Shown one piece after another: positions 35,266 to 41,895 of a stretch of DNA of 64,000 nucleotides. Each line of letters begins with the position of its first letter. Positions within the stretch are counted from its first letter, which is position 1. Origin of the DNA: Flavobacterium wongokense (GTDB lineage: Bacteria; Bacteroidota; Bacteroidia; Flavobacteriales; Flavobacteriaceae); NCBI RefSeq assembly GCF_021608265.1, contig NZ_JAKIHP010000001.1, forward strand, positions 620,001 to 684,000, given 5' to 3'. Below the pieces are notes generated by a model. It saw only the letters and a list, made by a program, of their open reading frames with translations, had not been told where the DNA came from and searched no databases. The position numbers were made by a program, and so were the translations under genes.

Positions 35266-35308
35266 AAAAAAGTCCCGTCTTGTTTTGATCTAGACGGGAC
35301 TTTTTTTT
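35266..35308. terminator. Bidirectional terminator
   Basis: Perfect 15-bp stem (35266-35280 with 35292-35306) flanked by A and T runs, between convergent genes. Confidence 0.93.
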
Positions 35309-35327
35309 GGTTAGGTTAGCTTTAATC

Positions 35328-36953
35328 TTATAGCTGTGGACCGGCTTTTACCAAGCTCTGGCCTTCGCTATTATCTGTGTATTGTTCGAAATTCTTAATG
35401 AAACGCGACGCCAAATCTGCAGCTTTTGAATTCCAATCTGAAACATTTTCATAAGTGTCCCTTGGATCGAGGATTGCAGCATTCACGTCGTGTAAAGATG
35501 TTGGAACTTCTAAATTGAAAACAGGAACTGTTTTAGTAGCTGCATTTTCAATGGAACCGTCAAGGATTGCATCAATGATGGCGCGTGTATCCTTTATCGA
35601 GATACGTTTTCCTGTTCCGTTCCAACCGGTGTTTACCATATAAGCTGTAGCTTGGTTTTGTTCCATTTTTTTAACCAATTCTTCTCCGTATTTTGTTGGA
35701 TGAAGCGTTAAAAATGCTTTTCCGAAACAAGCCGAGAACGTTGGCTCTGGTTGTGTAACACCTCTTTCTGTTCCGGCTAATTTAGCGGTAAATCCTGAAA
35801 GGAAATAGTATTTAGTCTGCTCTGGAGTCAATTTAGAAACCGGAGGCATTACTCCAAACGCATCAGCAGTAAGGAAGATAACTTTATTGGCATGGCCGGC
35901 CTTTGAAACTGGCTTAACAATATTATGAATGTGGTAAATCGGATAAGAAACCCTGGTGTTTTGGGTAACCGAAGTATCGTGGAAATCGATTTTGCCGTTG
36001 GCATCAACCGTTACGTTTTCCAATAACGCATCTCTTTTGATGGCGCCATAAATATCCGGTTCGTTTTCTTTACTTAAATCGATGGTTTTTGCATAACATC
36101 CTCCTTCGAAATTGAAGACACCATCATTATCCCAACCGTGCTCATCGTCTCCGATTAATTCACGTTTTGGGTCAGTAGACAAAGTTGTTTTTCCTGTTCC
36201 TGAAAGACCAAAAAATACAGCAACATCTCCATTCGCTCCTTTATTTGCCGAGCAGTGCATTGATGCAATTCCCTGTAATGGCAGGTAATAATTCATCATG
36301 GCAAACATTCCTTTTTTCATCTCACCACCATACCAGGTACCGCCAATGATTTGGATTTTCTCGGTCAGGTTGAATGCGATGTATACTTCAGAATTCAGTC
36401 CGTGTGCAGCATAATCCTTGAAAGAGGTTTTAGAACCATTCATTACAATGAAATCTGGCTCCCCAAAATTTTCCAATTCAGCTTCCGTTGGACGGATGAA
36501 CATATTGGTTACGAAGTGTGCCTGCCAGGCTACTTCCATGATAAAACGAACTTTAAGCCTTGTATTTTCATTAGCGCCACAAAAAGCATCAACTACATAA
36601 AGTTTTTTTCCTGATAATTGATTTGTGGTAGTATCTTTTAAGGCATTCCACGTGTCTTGTGAAATAGGTTTGTTATCGTTTGCAGCTTTATCGGAAGTCC
36701 ACCAAATTGTATTTTCGGTGATGCTGTCCTTAACGATATATTTGTCTTTTGGAGAGCGACCGGTAAAATCTCCAGTCATCACATTTACAGCTCCCAACTC
36801 GCTTAATTGTCCTTTTTCAAATCCGGTTAAATTCGGATTTAACTCATCATTGTATAATTGTTCGTAAGATGGATTGTGAATTATTTCCTGAACATCATTA
36901 ATCCCATATTTTTCTAACGAAATCGATTTCGTAATTTGAGCGTAGTTCTGCAT
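35328..36953 (-). CDS. pckA: Phosphoenolpyruvate carboxykinase (ATP)
   Basis: 541 aa from the ATG at 36953 (another ATG at 36974 is possible). Converts oxaloacetate and ATP to PEP, the first step of gluconeogenesis. Seen: substrate loop [14 protein letters not shown], the kinase P-loop [14 protein letters not shown], metal-site [19 protein letters not shown], and RVSYPIYHI. Family length is about 530-540. Monocistronic with its own promoter and terminator. Confidence 0.97.
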   Translation of the reverse strand: MQNYAQITKSISLEKYGINDVQEIIHNPSYEQLYNDELNPNLTGFEKGQLSELGAVNVMTGDFTGRSPKDKYIVKDSITENTIWWTSDKAANDNKPISQDTWNALKDTTTNQLSGKKLYVVDAFCGANENTRLKVRFIMEVAWQAHFVTNMFIRPTEAELENFGEPDFIVMNGSKTSFKDYAAHGLNSEVYIAFNLTEKIQIIGGTWYGGEMKKGMFAMMNYYLPLQGIASMHCSANKGANGDVAVFFGLSGTGKTTLSTDPKRELIGDDEHGWDNDGVFNFEGGCYAKTIDLSKENEPDIYGAIKRDALLENVTVDANGKIDFHDTSVTQNTRVSYPIYHIHNIVKPVSKAGHANKVIFLTADAFGVMPPVSKLTPEQTKYYFLSGFTAKLAGTERGVTQPEPTFSACFGKAFLTLHPTKYGEELVKKMEQNQATAYMVNTGWNGTGKRISIKDTRAIIDAILDGSIENAATKTVPVFNLEVPTSLHDVNAAILDPRDTYENVSDWNSKAADLASRFIKNFEQYTDNSEGQSLVKAGPQL

Positions 36954-36988
36954 AGAAATTAGTTTGTGTTGCATTATAAATTAGACGC

Positions 36989-36996
36989 CAAAGGTA
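36989..36996 (-). promoter_or_regulatory. -7 promoter element (TACCTTTG) of pckA
   Basis: Exact match on the minus strand, 35 nt before the preferred pckA start. Confidence 0.55.
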
Positions 36997-37034
36997 AAAA
37001 TTAAATTTTAGAAACTATTTTTTTTATCAAAATA

Positions 37035-37421
37035 TTATCTTTTCGATTTCCAAATATTCCAAAATAAAACGCTCCAGCCCGCTATTAACAAAGCTCCGCC
37101 AATTGGCGTTATAAATCCAATAAATTTAAAATCAATTCCGGATAAGGGTTTAGTAGTCAGAAGATAAATCGAACCTGAGAAGAAAAATACTCCAAAAACC
37201 ACCAATTGAAAGATGGTTTTTTTGGCTTTTTCATCAACCATCGAATTCATTCCCAAAAACAACAGGAAAAGTGCATGGTACATTTGGTATTTTACTCCGG
37301 TTTCAAAAGCGCTCAGTTGTTCAACCGACAAATATCTTTTTAAGGCATGTGCACCAAAAGCGCCTAAAATAATTGCTGTCAATCCCAAAAAGGCAGCAAC
37401 ACTGGTTATTTTTCTTTCCAT
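37035..37421 (-). CDS. DUF423 small membrane protein
   Basis: 128 aa with four membrane helices. DUF423 signature GAFGAHALKRYLS near 20-32, then FETGVKYQMYHALFLLFLG. Function unknown across bacteria (YwdK in Bacillus). Single gene with an exact -7 box (TAAATTTG at 37444-37451). Confidence 0.9.
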   Translation of the reverse strand: MERKITSVAAFLGLTAIILGAFGAHALKRYLSVEQLSAFETGVKYQMYHALFLLFLGMNSMVDEKAKKTIFQLVVFGVFFFSGSIYLLTTKPLSGIDFKFIGFITPIGGALLIAGWSVLFWNIWKSKR

Positions 37422-37443
37422 TTTTATGTTTGATACTAAAACA

Positions 37444-37451
37444 CAAATTTA
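37444..37451 (-). promoter_or_regulatory. -7 promoter element (TAAATTTG)
   Basis: Exact match on the minus strand, 22 nt before the DUF423 gene. Confidence 0.5.
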
Positions 37452-37528
37452 TTCGTTATCTAATTACAAATAAAGAAATATCACGTTTCTTTTGTCCTGA
37501 AATTTCGGGAGTACCATTTTAAAAATTT

Positions 37529-37536
37529 TATATTTG
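37529..37536 (+). promoter_or_regulatory. -7 promoter element (TATATTTG)
   Basis: Exact match 18 nt before the DUF3108 gene. Confidence 0.55.
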
Positions 37537-37554
37537 CACCGTTAATTTACAATT

Positions 37555-38313
37555 ATGAACAAGATTCTCTTTATCCTTTGTGCAGTTGCTGCCTGTTGCT
37601 CATTTACAGCGAACAGCCAAACCATAAAAGCCGGCGAAAAATTGGTTTACGCTGGTTCCTATAATATGAGTGGTTTGATGACCCAATTGGCACAGGTTAC
37701 CATGTCTACTGAAAATATTAACACTTCCAAAAATACGTATCTGCATTTGAATTGCGAATTGTCTACTTACAGCAAATGGGACTCGTTTTTCAAAATCAGG
37801 GATATTTATGAGTCGTATGTAAATCCGTCAAATCTAAAACCGAGTTTGTATAAAAGAAGCATTGATGAAGGTGGTTATAAAAAGAGGGAAAAATACGTTT
37901 TCAAAGGAAATACCATAACCAGCACCGTCAAAAAAAGAAATTATCCAGAATCGGGGAAAACTTTTGCTATTGGTGGTTCGACTGTAGATGTAGTTTCGCT
38001 TTTATACAAAGTAAGGACTATGGATTTGGCCAAAATGAAAGAAGGCCAAACGCAAAACCTGATGATTGTTTTTGATGAAAAGCAAATTCCTGTGACGCTG
38101 AAATATATGGGAAAAGAAACGATAAATGCTGGGAATTTGGGCAAAAAGGAATGTTATAAATTATCGATTGGTGCAAAAACCGATGCCCTGAAAGGAAAAG
38201 ATAAAAACCTGATTTGGCTGACTGCCGACAGCAAAAAAGTTCCGGCTTTGCTTAAATTCAGCATTCCTGTTGGAACCGGACAATTGGCTTTAACTTCTGC
38301 AAGCGGATTATAA
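37555..38313 (+). CDS. DUF3108 exported protein
   Basis: 252 aa. Signal peptide 1-21 (ending ANSQ). DUF3108 pattern: AGEKLVYAGSYNMSGLMTQLAQV, FFKIRDIYESYVNPSNLKP, and the C-terminal LIWLTADSKKVPALLKFSIPVG. The fold is a beta-barrel/clam in the periplasm with no proven role. First gene of a likely operon with the small membrane protein and the saccharopine dehydrogenase-like gene (gaps of 2 and 12 nt). Confidence 0.88.
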   Translation: MNKILFILCAVAACCSFTANSQTIKAGEKLVYAGSYNMSGLMTQLAQVTMSTENINTSKNTYLHLNCELSTYSKWDSFFKIRDIYESYVNPSNLKPSLYKRSIDEGGYKKREKYVFKGNTITSTVKKRNYPESGKTFAIGGSTVDVVSLLYKVRTMDLAKMKEGQTQNLMIVFDEKQIPVTLKYMGKETINAGNLGKKECYKLSIGAKTDALKGKDKNLIWLTADSKKVPALLKFSIPVGTGQLALTSASGL

Positions 38314-38315
38314 TC

Positions 38316-38642
38316 ATGAGAAAACTATTTTTATTTTTAGCCTGTTTCTTTAGTGCCTTAGCCCTTGTCTTTGCATTGATGCCAATGGATACGATTGCTT
38401 TTTTACCAATTGGGCTGGCGTTTGTTTTTTGTCTGCTATTGCTTAAAAAATCAACTGGAAACCAAAAAAGGCTTCCTCAAATCTTGCTTTTCATCTGCGC
38501 ACTTTCTTCGGTATTTGTATTGGGGAAAACACTTTTAATCAAAGACGAAGTCGAGAAAGACGCTCAATTTGAACAACAGAAAATTGAAACCAAACAGGAA
38601 GCCAAACAAGAACTGGAAAATTTAGAAAAGGACTTGGAATAA
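38316..38642 (+). CDS. Small membrane protein with charged tail
   Basis: 108 aa. Three hydrophobic helices (about 3-20, 24-43, 54-70), then a Glu/Lys/Gln-rich coiled-coil-like tail ending KQELENLEKDLE. No family recognised. It sits 2 nt after the DUF3108 gene and 12 nt before the dehydrogenase gene, so it is expressed with them. Confidence 0.75.
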   Translation: MRKLFLFLACFFSALALVFALMPMDTIAFLPIGLAFVFCLLLLKKSTGNQKRLPQILLFICALSSVFVLGKTLLIKDEVEKDAQFEQQKIETKQEAKQELENLEKDLE

Positions 38643-38654
38643 AAAACTACCCGA

Positions 38655-40028
38655 ATGAGAAACATTTTAATCATTGGTGCCGGACGTTCCGCATCTTCAT
38701 TGATACAATACTTATTAAATAAATCCACTCAGGAAAACCTGCACCTTACCATTGGCGATTTGTCATTGGAACTGGCACAACGCAAAACCAACAATCACCC
38801 AAACGCAACGGCAATTGCACTTGACATCAACAATGTTGAGCAACGCCAGGCAGAAATACAAAAAGCGGATATCGTCATTTCGATGCTTCCTGCACACATG
38901 CACATTGATGTTGCCAAAGACTGCGTAACCTTCAAAAAGAACATGGTTACGGCTTCCTATGTTTCCGATGCTATGCAGGCTTTGGATGAAGCCGTAAAAG
39001 CAAACGGTTTGGTTTTCATGAATGAAATTGGGCTTGACCCGGGAATTGACCACATGAGTGCGATGAAAGTAATCCATGAAATTGAAGACAAAGGCGGGAA
39101 GATGATTTTGTTCGAATCGTTTTGTGGCGGATTGGTTGCTCCAGAATCGGATAACAATCTTTGGAACTACAAATTTACATGGGCACCAAGAAATGTGGTT
39201 TTGGCAGGACAAGGTGGCGCTGCAAAATTCATACAGGAAGGCAAATATAAATACATTCCGTATCACAAATTGTTTAGAAGAACCGAGTTTTTATATGTAG
39301 AAGGTTATGGGAAATTTGAAGGCTATGCCAATCGTGATTCGTTGAAATATAGAAGTGTTTATGGTTTGGATGATGCGCTGACGGTTTATCGCGGAACCAT
39401 TCGCCGTGTTGGTTTTTCAAAAGCCTGGAATATGTTCGTACAACTTGGAATGACCGATGACACTTACGTACTTGATGATTCTGAAAACTTAAGTTATAGG
39501 GATTTCATCAACCTGTTTTTACCCTATTCGCCAACAGATTCTGTGGAAATCAAAACACGACTGCAGCTTGGGATTGAGCAGGATGACATTATGTGGGACA
39601 AACTTTTGGAATTGGATTTGTTCAATCCGAATAAGAAAGTCGGGCTTAAGAATGCAACTCCTGCACAAATCCTGGAACGCATCCTAAACGATAAATGGTC
39701 ATTACAGCCAGATGATAAGGATATGATTGTGATGTACCACAAATTGGGTTACGAAATCAATGGCGAACGCAAACAGATTGACTCCAAAATGGTCTGCATT
39801 GGCGATGACCAAACCTATACCGCAATGGCAAAAACCGTTGGGCTTCCTGTAGCAATGGCAGCCATTCAAATCCTAAACGGGAAAATTAAAACTCCGGGTG
39901 TACAATTACCGATTCGAAGAGAAGTTTACGAACCAATTTTAAAAGAACTTGAAGATTTTGGCGTGGTTTTCAACGAAACCGAAATGCCATATATAGGTTA
40001 TAATCCTGATAAATTAATGGGAAATTAA
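38655..40028 (+). CDS. Saccharopine dehydrogenase-family oxidoreductase
   Basis: 457 aa. Rossmann start ILIIGAGRSASSLIQYL; VISMLPAHMHIDVAKDC; NEIGLDPGIDHMSAMKVI, the substrate-binding signature of the C-terminal domain; and FCGGLVAPESDNNLWNYKF. The family interconverts saccharopine with lysine or aminoadipate semialdehyde plus glutamate. An Lrp-type regulator lies downstream, in keeping with amino-acid control. Whether it acts in lysine breakdown is inferred; the presence of gcdH at 4.1 kb fits. Confidence 0.9.
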   Translation: MRNILIIGAGRSASSLIQYLLNKSTQENLHLTIGDLSLELAQRKTNNHPNATAIALDINNVEQRQAEIQKADIVISMLPAHMHIDVAKDCVTFKKNMVTASYVSDAMQALDEAVKANGLVFMNEIGLDPGIDHMSAMKVIHEIEDKGGKMILFESFCGGLVAPESDNNLWNYKFTWAPRNVVLAGQGGAAKFIQEGKYKYIPYHKLFRRTEFLYVEGYGKFEGYANRDSLKYRSVYGLDDALTVYRGTIRRVGFSKAWNMFVQLGMTDDTYVLDDSENLSYRDFINLFLPYSPTDSVEIKTRLQLGIEQDDIMWDKLLELDLFNPNKKVGLKNATPAQILERILNDKWSLQPDDKDMIVMYHKLGYEINGERKQIDSKMVCIGDDQTYTAMAKTVGLPVAMAAIQILNGKIKTPGVQLPIRREVYEPILKELEDFGVVFNETEMPYIGYNPDKLMGN

Positions 40029-40037
40029 ACTTGGATT

Positions 40038-40202
40038 ATGGAGAAATTCAAAAACCTAAAACCGCTTTATATTTATCTCATTGGAAGTGCTTTGGCATGC
40101 ATCGGAAGCTTTTTTGACAAAACACCGGTAATCAGCTATTCCTTTCTGATCCTTGCTTTTTTCTTTATCATATTTGGGATAGTAAAATATTTAAGGGAGT
40201 AA
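40038..40202 (+). CDS. 54-aa two-helix membrane protein
   Basis: A short ORF (MEKFKNLKPLYIYLIGSALA at its start) that begins 9 nt after the dehydrogenase stop. Two hydrophobic helices (about 11-23 and 32-48) flanked by Lys/Arg, and a charged end KYLRE. Codon use looks like that of its neighbours and there is no space for another gene, so it is probably translated. Function unknown. Confidence 0.65.
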   Translation: MEKFKNLKPLYIYLIGSALACIGSFFDKTPVISYSFLILAFFFIIFGIVKYLRE

Positions 40203-40237
40203 GAACTTTCATTTAAACAAGAGCTTATTTTTTGTTA

Positions 40238-40276
40238 CTATTTGAAAGCAAATCTCTATTTTTACTTTCAAATAGT
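40238..40276 (+). promoter_or_regulatory. Palindromic operator upstream of the Lrp gene
   Basis: ACTATTTGAAAG (40238-40249) and its exact inverse CTTTCAAATAGT (40265-40276) are 12-bp arms with a 15-nt AT-rich spacer. The palindrome ends 5 nt before the regulator ATG and overlaps the probable promoter. The size (39 bp) fits binding by an Lrp/AsnC dimer or octamer; autoregulation is likely. Confidence 0.7.
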
Positions 40277-40281
40277 TTGTC

Positions 40282-40752
40282 ATGAAAATAAATCAACTAC
40301 AAATAGAAATCGATGGTATTGACAAGGAAATCCTGCGTAACCTTATGGAAGATGCCCGAAAACCAATACTCCAAATTGCCAACAAAATTGGGATTTCGGG
40401 TGCTGCAATTCACCAACGATTGCGTAAACTAGAAGACGCTGGCGTTATTTCGGGCTCTAAATTCATTATTGACAATAAGGTTTTAGGCTATAAAACCATG
40501 GCTTTTATTGGGATTTACCTCGACAAGGCTTCAAGCAATTCGGATACTGTTCGGGAACTGAAAAAGATCCCTGAGGTTTTGGAATGCCATTATACCACGG
40601 GAAACTGGAGCATTTTAATCAAGATTATCTGTCGCGATAACGAACATTTGATGCAACTGCTCAACAAAAAAATACAGCCAATTGATGGGGTTTCGAGAAC
40701 GGAAACCTTTATTTCGCTGGAACAACAAATTGAAAGACAAATTCAGTTGTAG
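40282..40752 (+). CDS. Lrp/AsnC-family transcriptional regulator
   Basis: 156 aa. N-terminal AsnC-type helix-turn-helix (IDGIDKEILRNLMEDARKPI, GISGAAIHQRLRKLEDAGVI), C-terminal RAM domain (KTMAFIGIYLD, VLECHYTTGNWSILIKI) that binds amino acids. It probably represses itself through the 12-bp palindrome directly upstream, and may control the saccharopine dehydrogenase-like gene. Stop codon abuts that of the convergent HNH-like gene. Confidence 0.93.
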   Translation: MKINQLQIEIDGIDKEILRNLMEDARKPILQIANKIGISGAAIHQRLRKLEDAGVISGSKFIIDNKVLGYKTMAFIGIYLDKASSNSDTVRELKKIPEVLECHYTTGNWSILIKIICRDNEHLMQLLNKKIQPIDGVSRTETFISLEQQIERQIQL

Positions 40753-41331
40753 TTATACCTTTATGTGAGCCCAGTTTTCGCCACGCTTGATTCGGTTGAC
40801 CTGCATTTCACTGATTCCGAATTGTTTTGCCAATATTTTAATGCGTGTATTTTGATTGGGTTTGTTGAGCAGCTTTTTCAAACGCATGACATTGGTCGAA
40901 GTAAGTTTCCTGCCATCAGCTTTGATGTTGTGCTCTATCAGTTTTTGCTTTGACTTGATTACATGAGGGCTCTTTTTGTAGTGTTCGAGTTTTTCATCAT
41001 AGGTTGCCCATTTCAAATTCTTAACCAAATCATTATCGCGGACATAATCCAAATGCAGCACAAACTGTTGTTCTTCAGACGTTTTTGGAATAAAAAACTC
41101 AGCAACAAGTTTATAAACGAATAAGGTCTTGTAGGCGCTTTTCCCGTTAGGTGACTTCCCGTAGCGGAATGTTTTATAGCCATCTGACATCGATCCTTTT
41201 AATAGATTTCCATCATTAAAATTCTCTGTGAAACTGATGAGCCTTCCTTTGTTGGAAACAGCGTATCTGAATTTCAACGGAAAATCTGTTTCGATTTCCC
41301 GAAATTCCTCGTTTGCATAAATTCTAAACAT
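40753..41331 (-). CDS. NUMOD4/HNH-like protein with C-terminal HTH (decayed homing endonuclease)
   Basis: 192 aa. The N-terminal region (RYAVSNKGRLISF) is like the NUMOD4 module of homing endonucleases. The centre holds an HNH-like segment, HLDYVRDNDLVKNLKWAT, with the second half (NLxW) kept but the usual NH and NN residues altered and the HR of the first strand replaced (VYKLVAEFF). The C-terminus (ILAKQFGISEMQVNRIKRGENW) is a helix-turn-helix. Nuclease activity therefore looks lost while DNA binding is kept. Possible use as a regulator is inference. An exact -7 box is at 41351-41358. Confidence 0.75.
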   Translation of the reverse strand: MFRIYANEEFREIETDFPLKFRYAVSNKGRLISFTENFNDGNLLKGSMSDGYKTFRYGKSPNGKSAYKTLFVYKLVAEFFIPKTSEEQQFVLHLDYVRDNDLVKNLKWATYDEKLEHYKKSPHVIKSKQKLIEHNIKADGRKLTSTNVMRLKKLLNKPNQNTRIKILAKQFGISEMQVNRIKRGENWAHIKV

Positions 41332-41350
41332 TATTGTGGTATTAGAATCT

Positions 41351-41358
41351 CAAAGCTA
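41351..41358 (-). promoter_or_regulatory. -7 promoter element (TAGCTTTG)
   Basis: Exact match on the minus strand, 19 nt before the HNH-like gene. Confidence 0.55.
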
Positions 41359-41431
41359 CAAAAAAATCCGCTATTTGCCGTAACGGATCCTGTTTTTAAC
41401 GATTGTCTGTGACGTCCTGGTATACCAAGTA

Positions 41432-41640
41432 CCCTATTCAATGTTCATGGTCCCGAAGTGAAACGGCATTGCACCCAAGTTGAATGCCTTGTGCACCCAA
41501 GTGAAACCTTAAGGTCCCGAAGTAAAATGGCATTGCACCCAAGTGAATGCCTTAAGTCCCGAGGTGAAACCTTCAGGTCCCGAAGTGAGGACAGCGGGTC
41601 CCGTGTTGACCACGACGAGTCCCTATCTGCAAATGGTGAT
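41432..41640. repeat. Imperfect ~21-bp repeat array
   Basis: Units with core yCCCrAAGTGAA start at about 41451, 41473, 41495, 41515, 41537, 41557, 41578, 41599 and 41620 (spacings 20-22 nt). Two subtypes alternate: TCCCGAAGTGAAA and CACCCAAGTGAAT. Inside, GGCATT...AATGCC pairs (41465-41488, 41529-41551) and CCTTAAGG palindromes can form hairpins. The array lies between two minus-strand genes and its last unit overlaps the DUF4177 stop. No unique spacers, so it is not CRISPR; spacing drift argues against a coding repeat. Confidence 0.75.
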
Positions 41641-41808
41641 GAAAGCTATCAGTTCTGCGCCTTCATAATAGGTAAAGGAAACGCTTACTATTTCGTAACC
41701 GGCGTTGCCTTTTTCGTTAAGGAACTGTTCAACCTTTTGGTTTAGTTTTTCCTTCATGCTGCTGAAGCCAGCCTTTTCTGAAATGGTGTGGATTTCGTAT
41801 TTCTTCAT
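41623..41808 (-). CDS. DUF4177-like small protein
   Basis: 61 aa, no signal or membrane helix. The pattern MKKYEIHTI, EKLNQKVEQFLNEKGNAGYEIVSVSFT matches DUF4177, small proteins of one helix and a few strands found widely, role unknown. The stop codon lies inside the last unit of the ~21-bp repeat array. Preceded by the leuS terminator. Confidence 0.75.
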   Translation of the reverse strand: MKKYEIHTISEKAGFSSMKEKLNQKVEQFLNEKGNAGYEIVSVSFTYYEGAELIAFITICR

Positions 41809-41852
41809 ACTGTTGGTTTTTGTTCTTATACGGGAAAATAAGAAAAGGTTAC

Positions 41853-41885
41853 AAAAAAATAGCGCGGATATTAAATCCGCGCTAT
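41853..41885 (-). terminator. Terminator of leuS
   Basis: Perfect 11-bp stem ATAGCGCGGAT / ATCCGCGCTAT (41859-41869 with 41875-41885), with a T-run on the minus strand. Confidence 0.92.
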
Positions 41886-41895
41886 CAAAAATTTG

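Noticed and set aside
41432..41640. CRISPR array
   Set aside because: Units follow each other without unique spacers and differ from one another; no cas genes are nearby.
41458..41745. A 95-aa plus-strand protein with 7-residue repeats
   Set aside because: The repeat spacing drifts between 20 and 22 nt, so the frame is not kept; it also overlaps the DUF4177 gene. I treat it as a non-coding repeat array.
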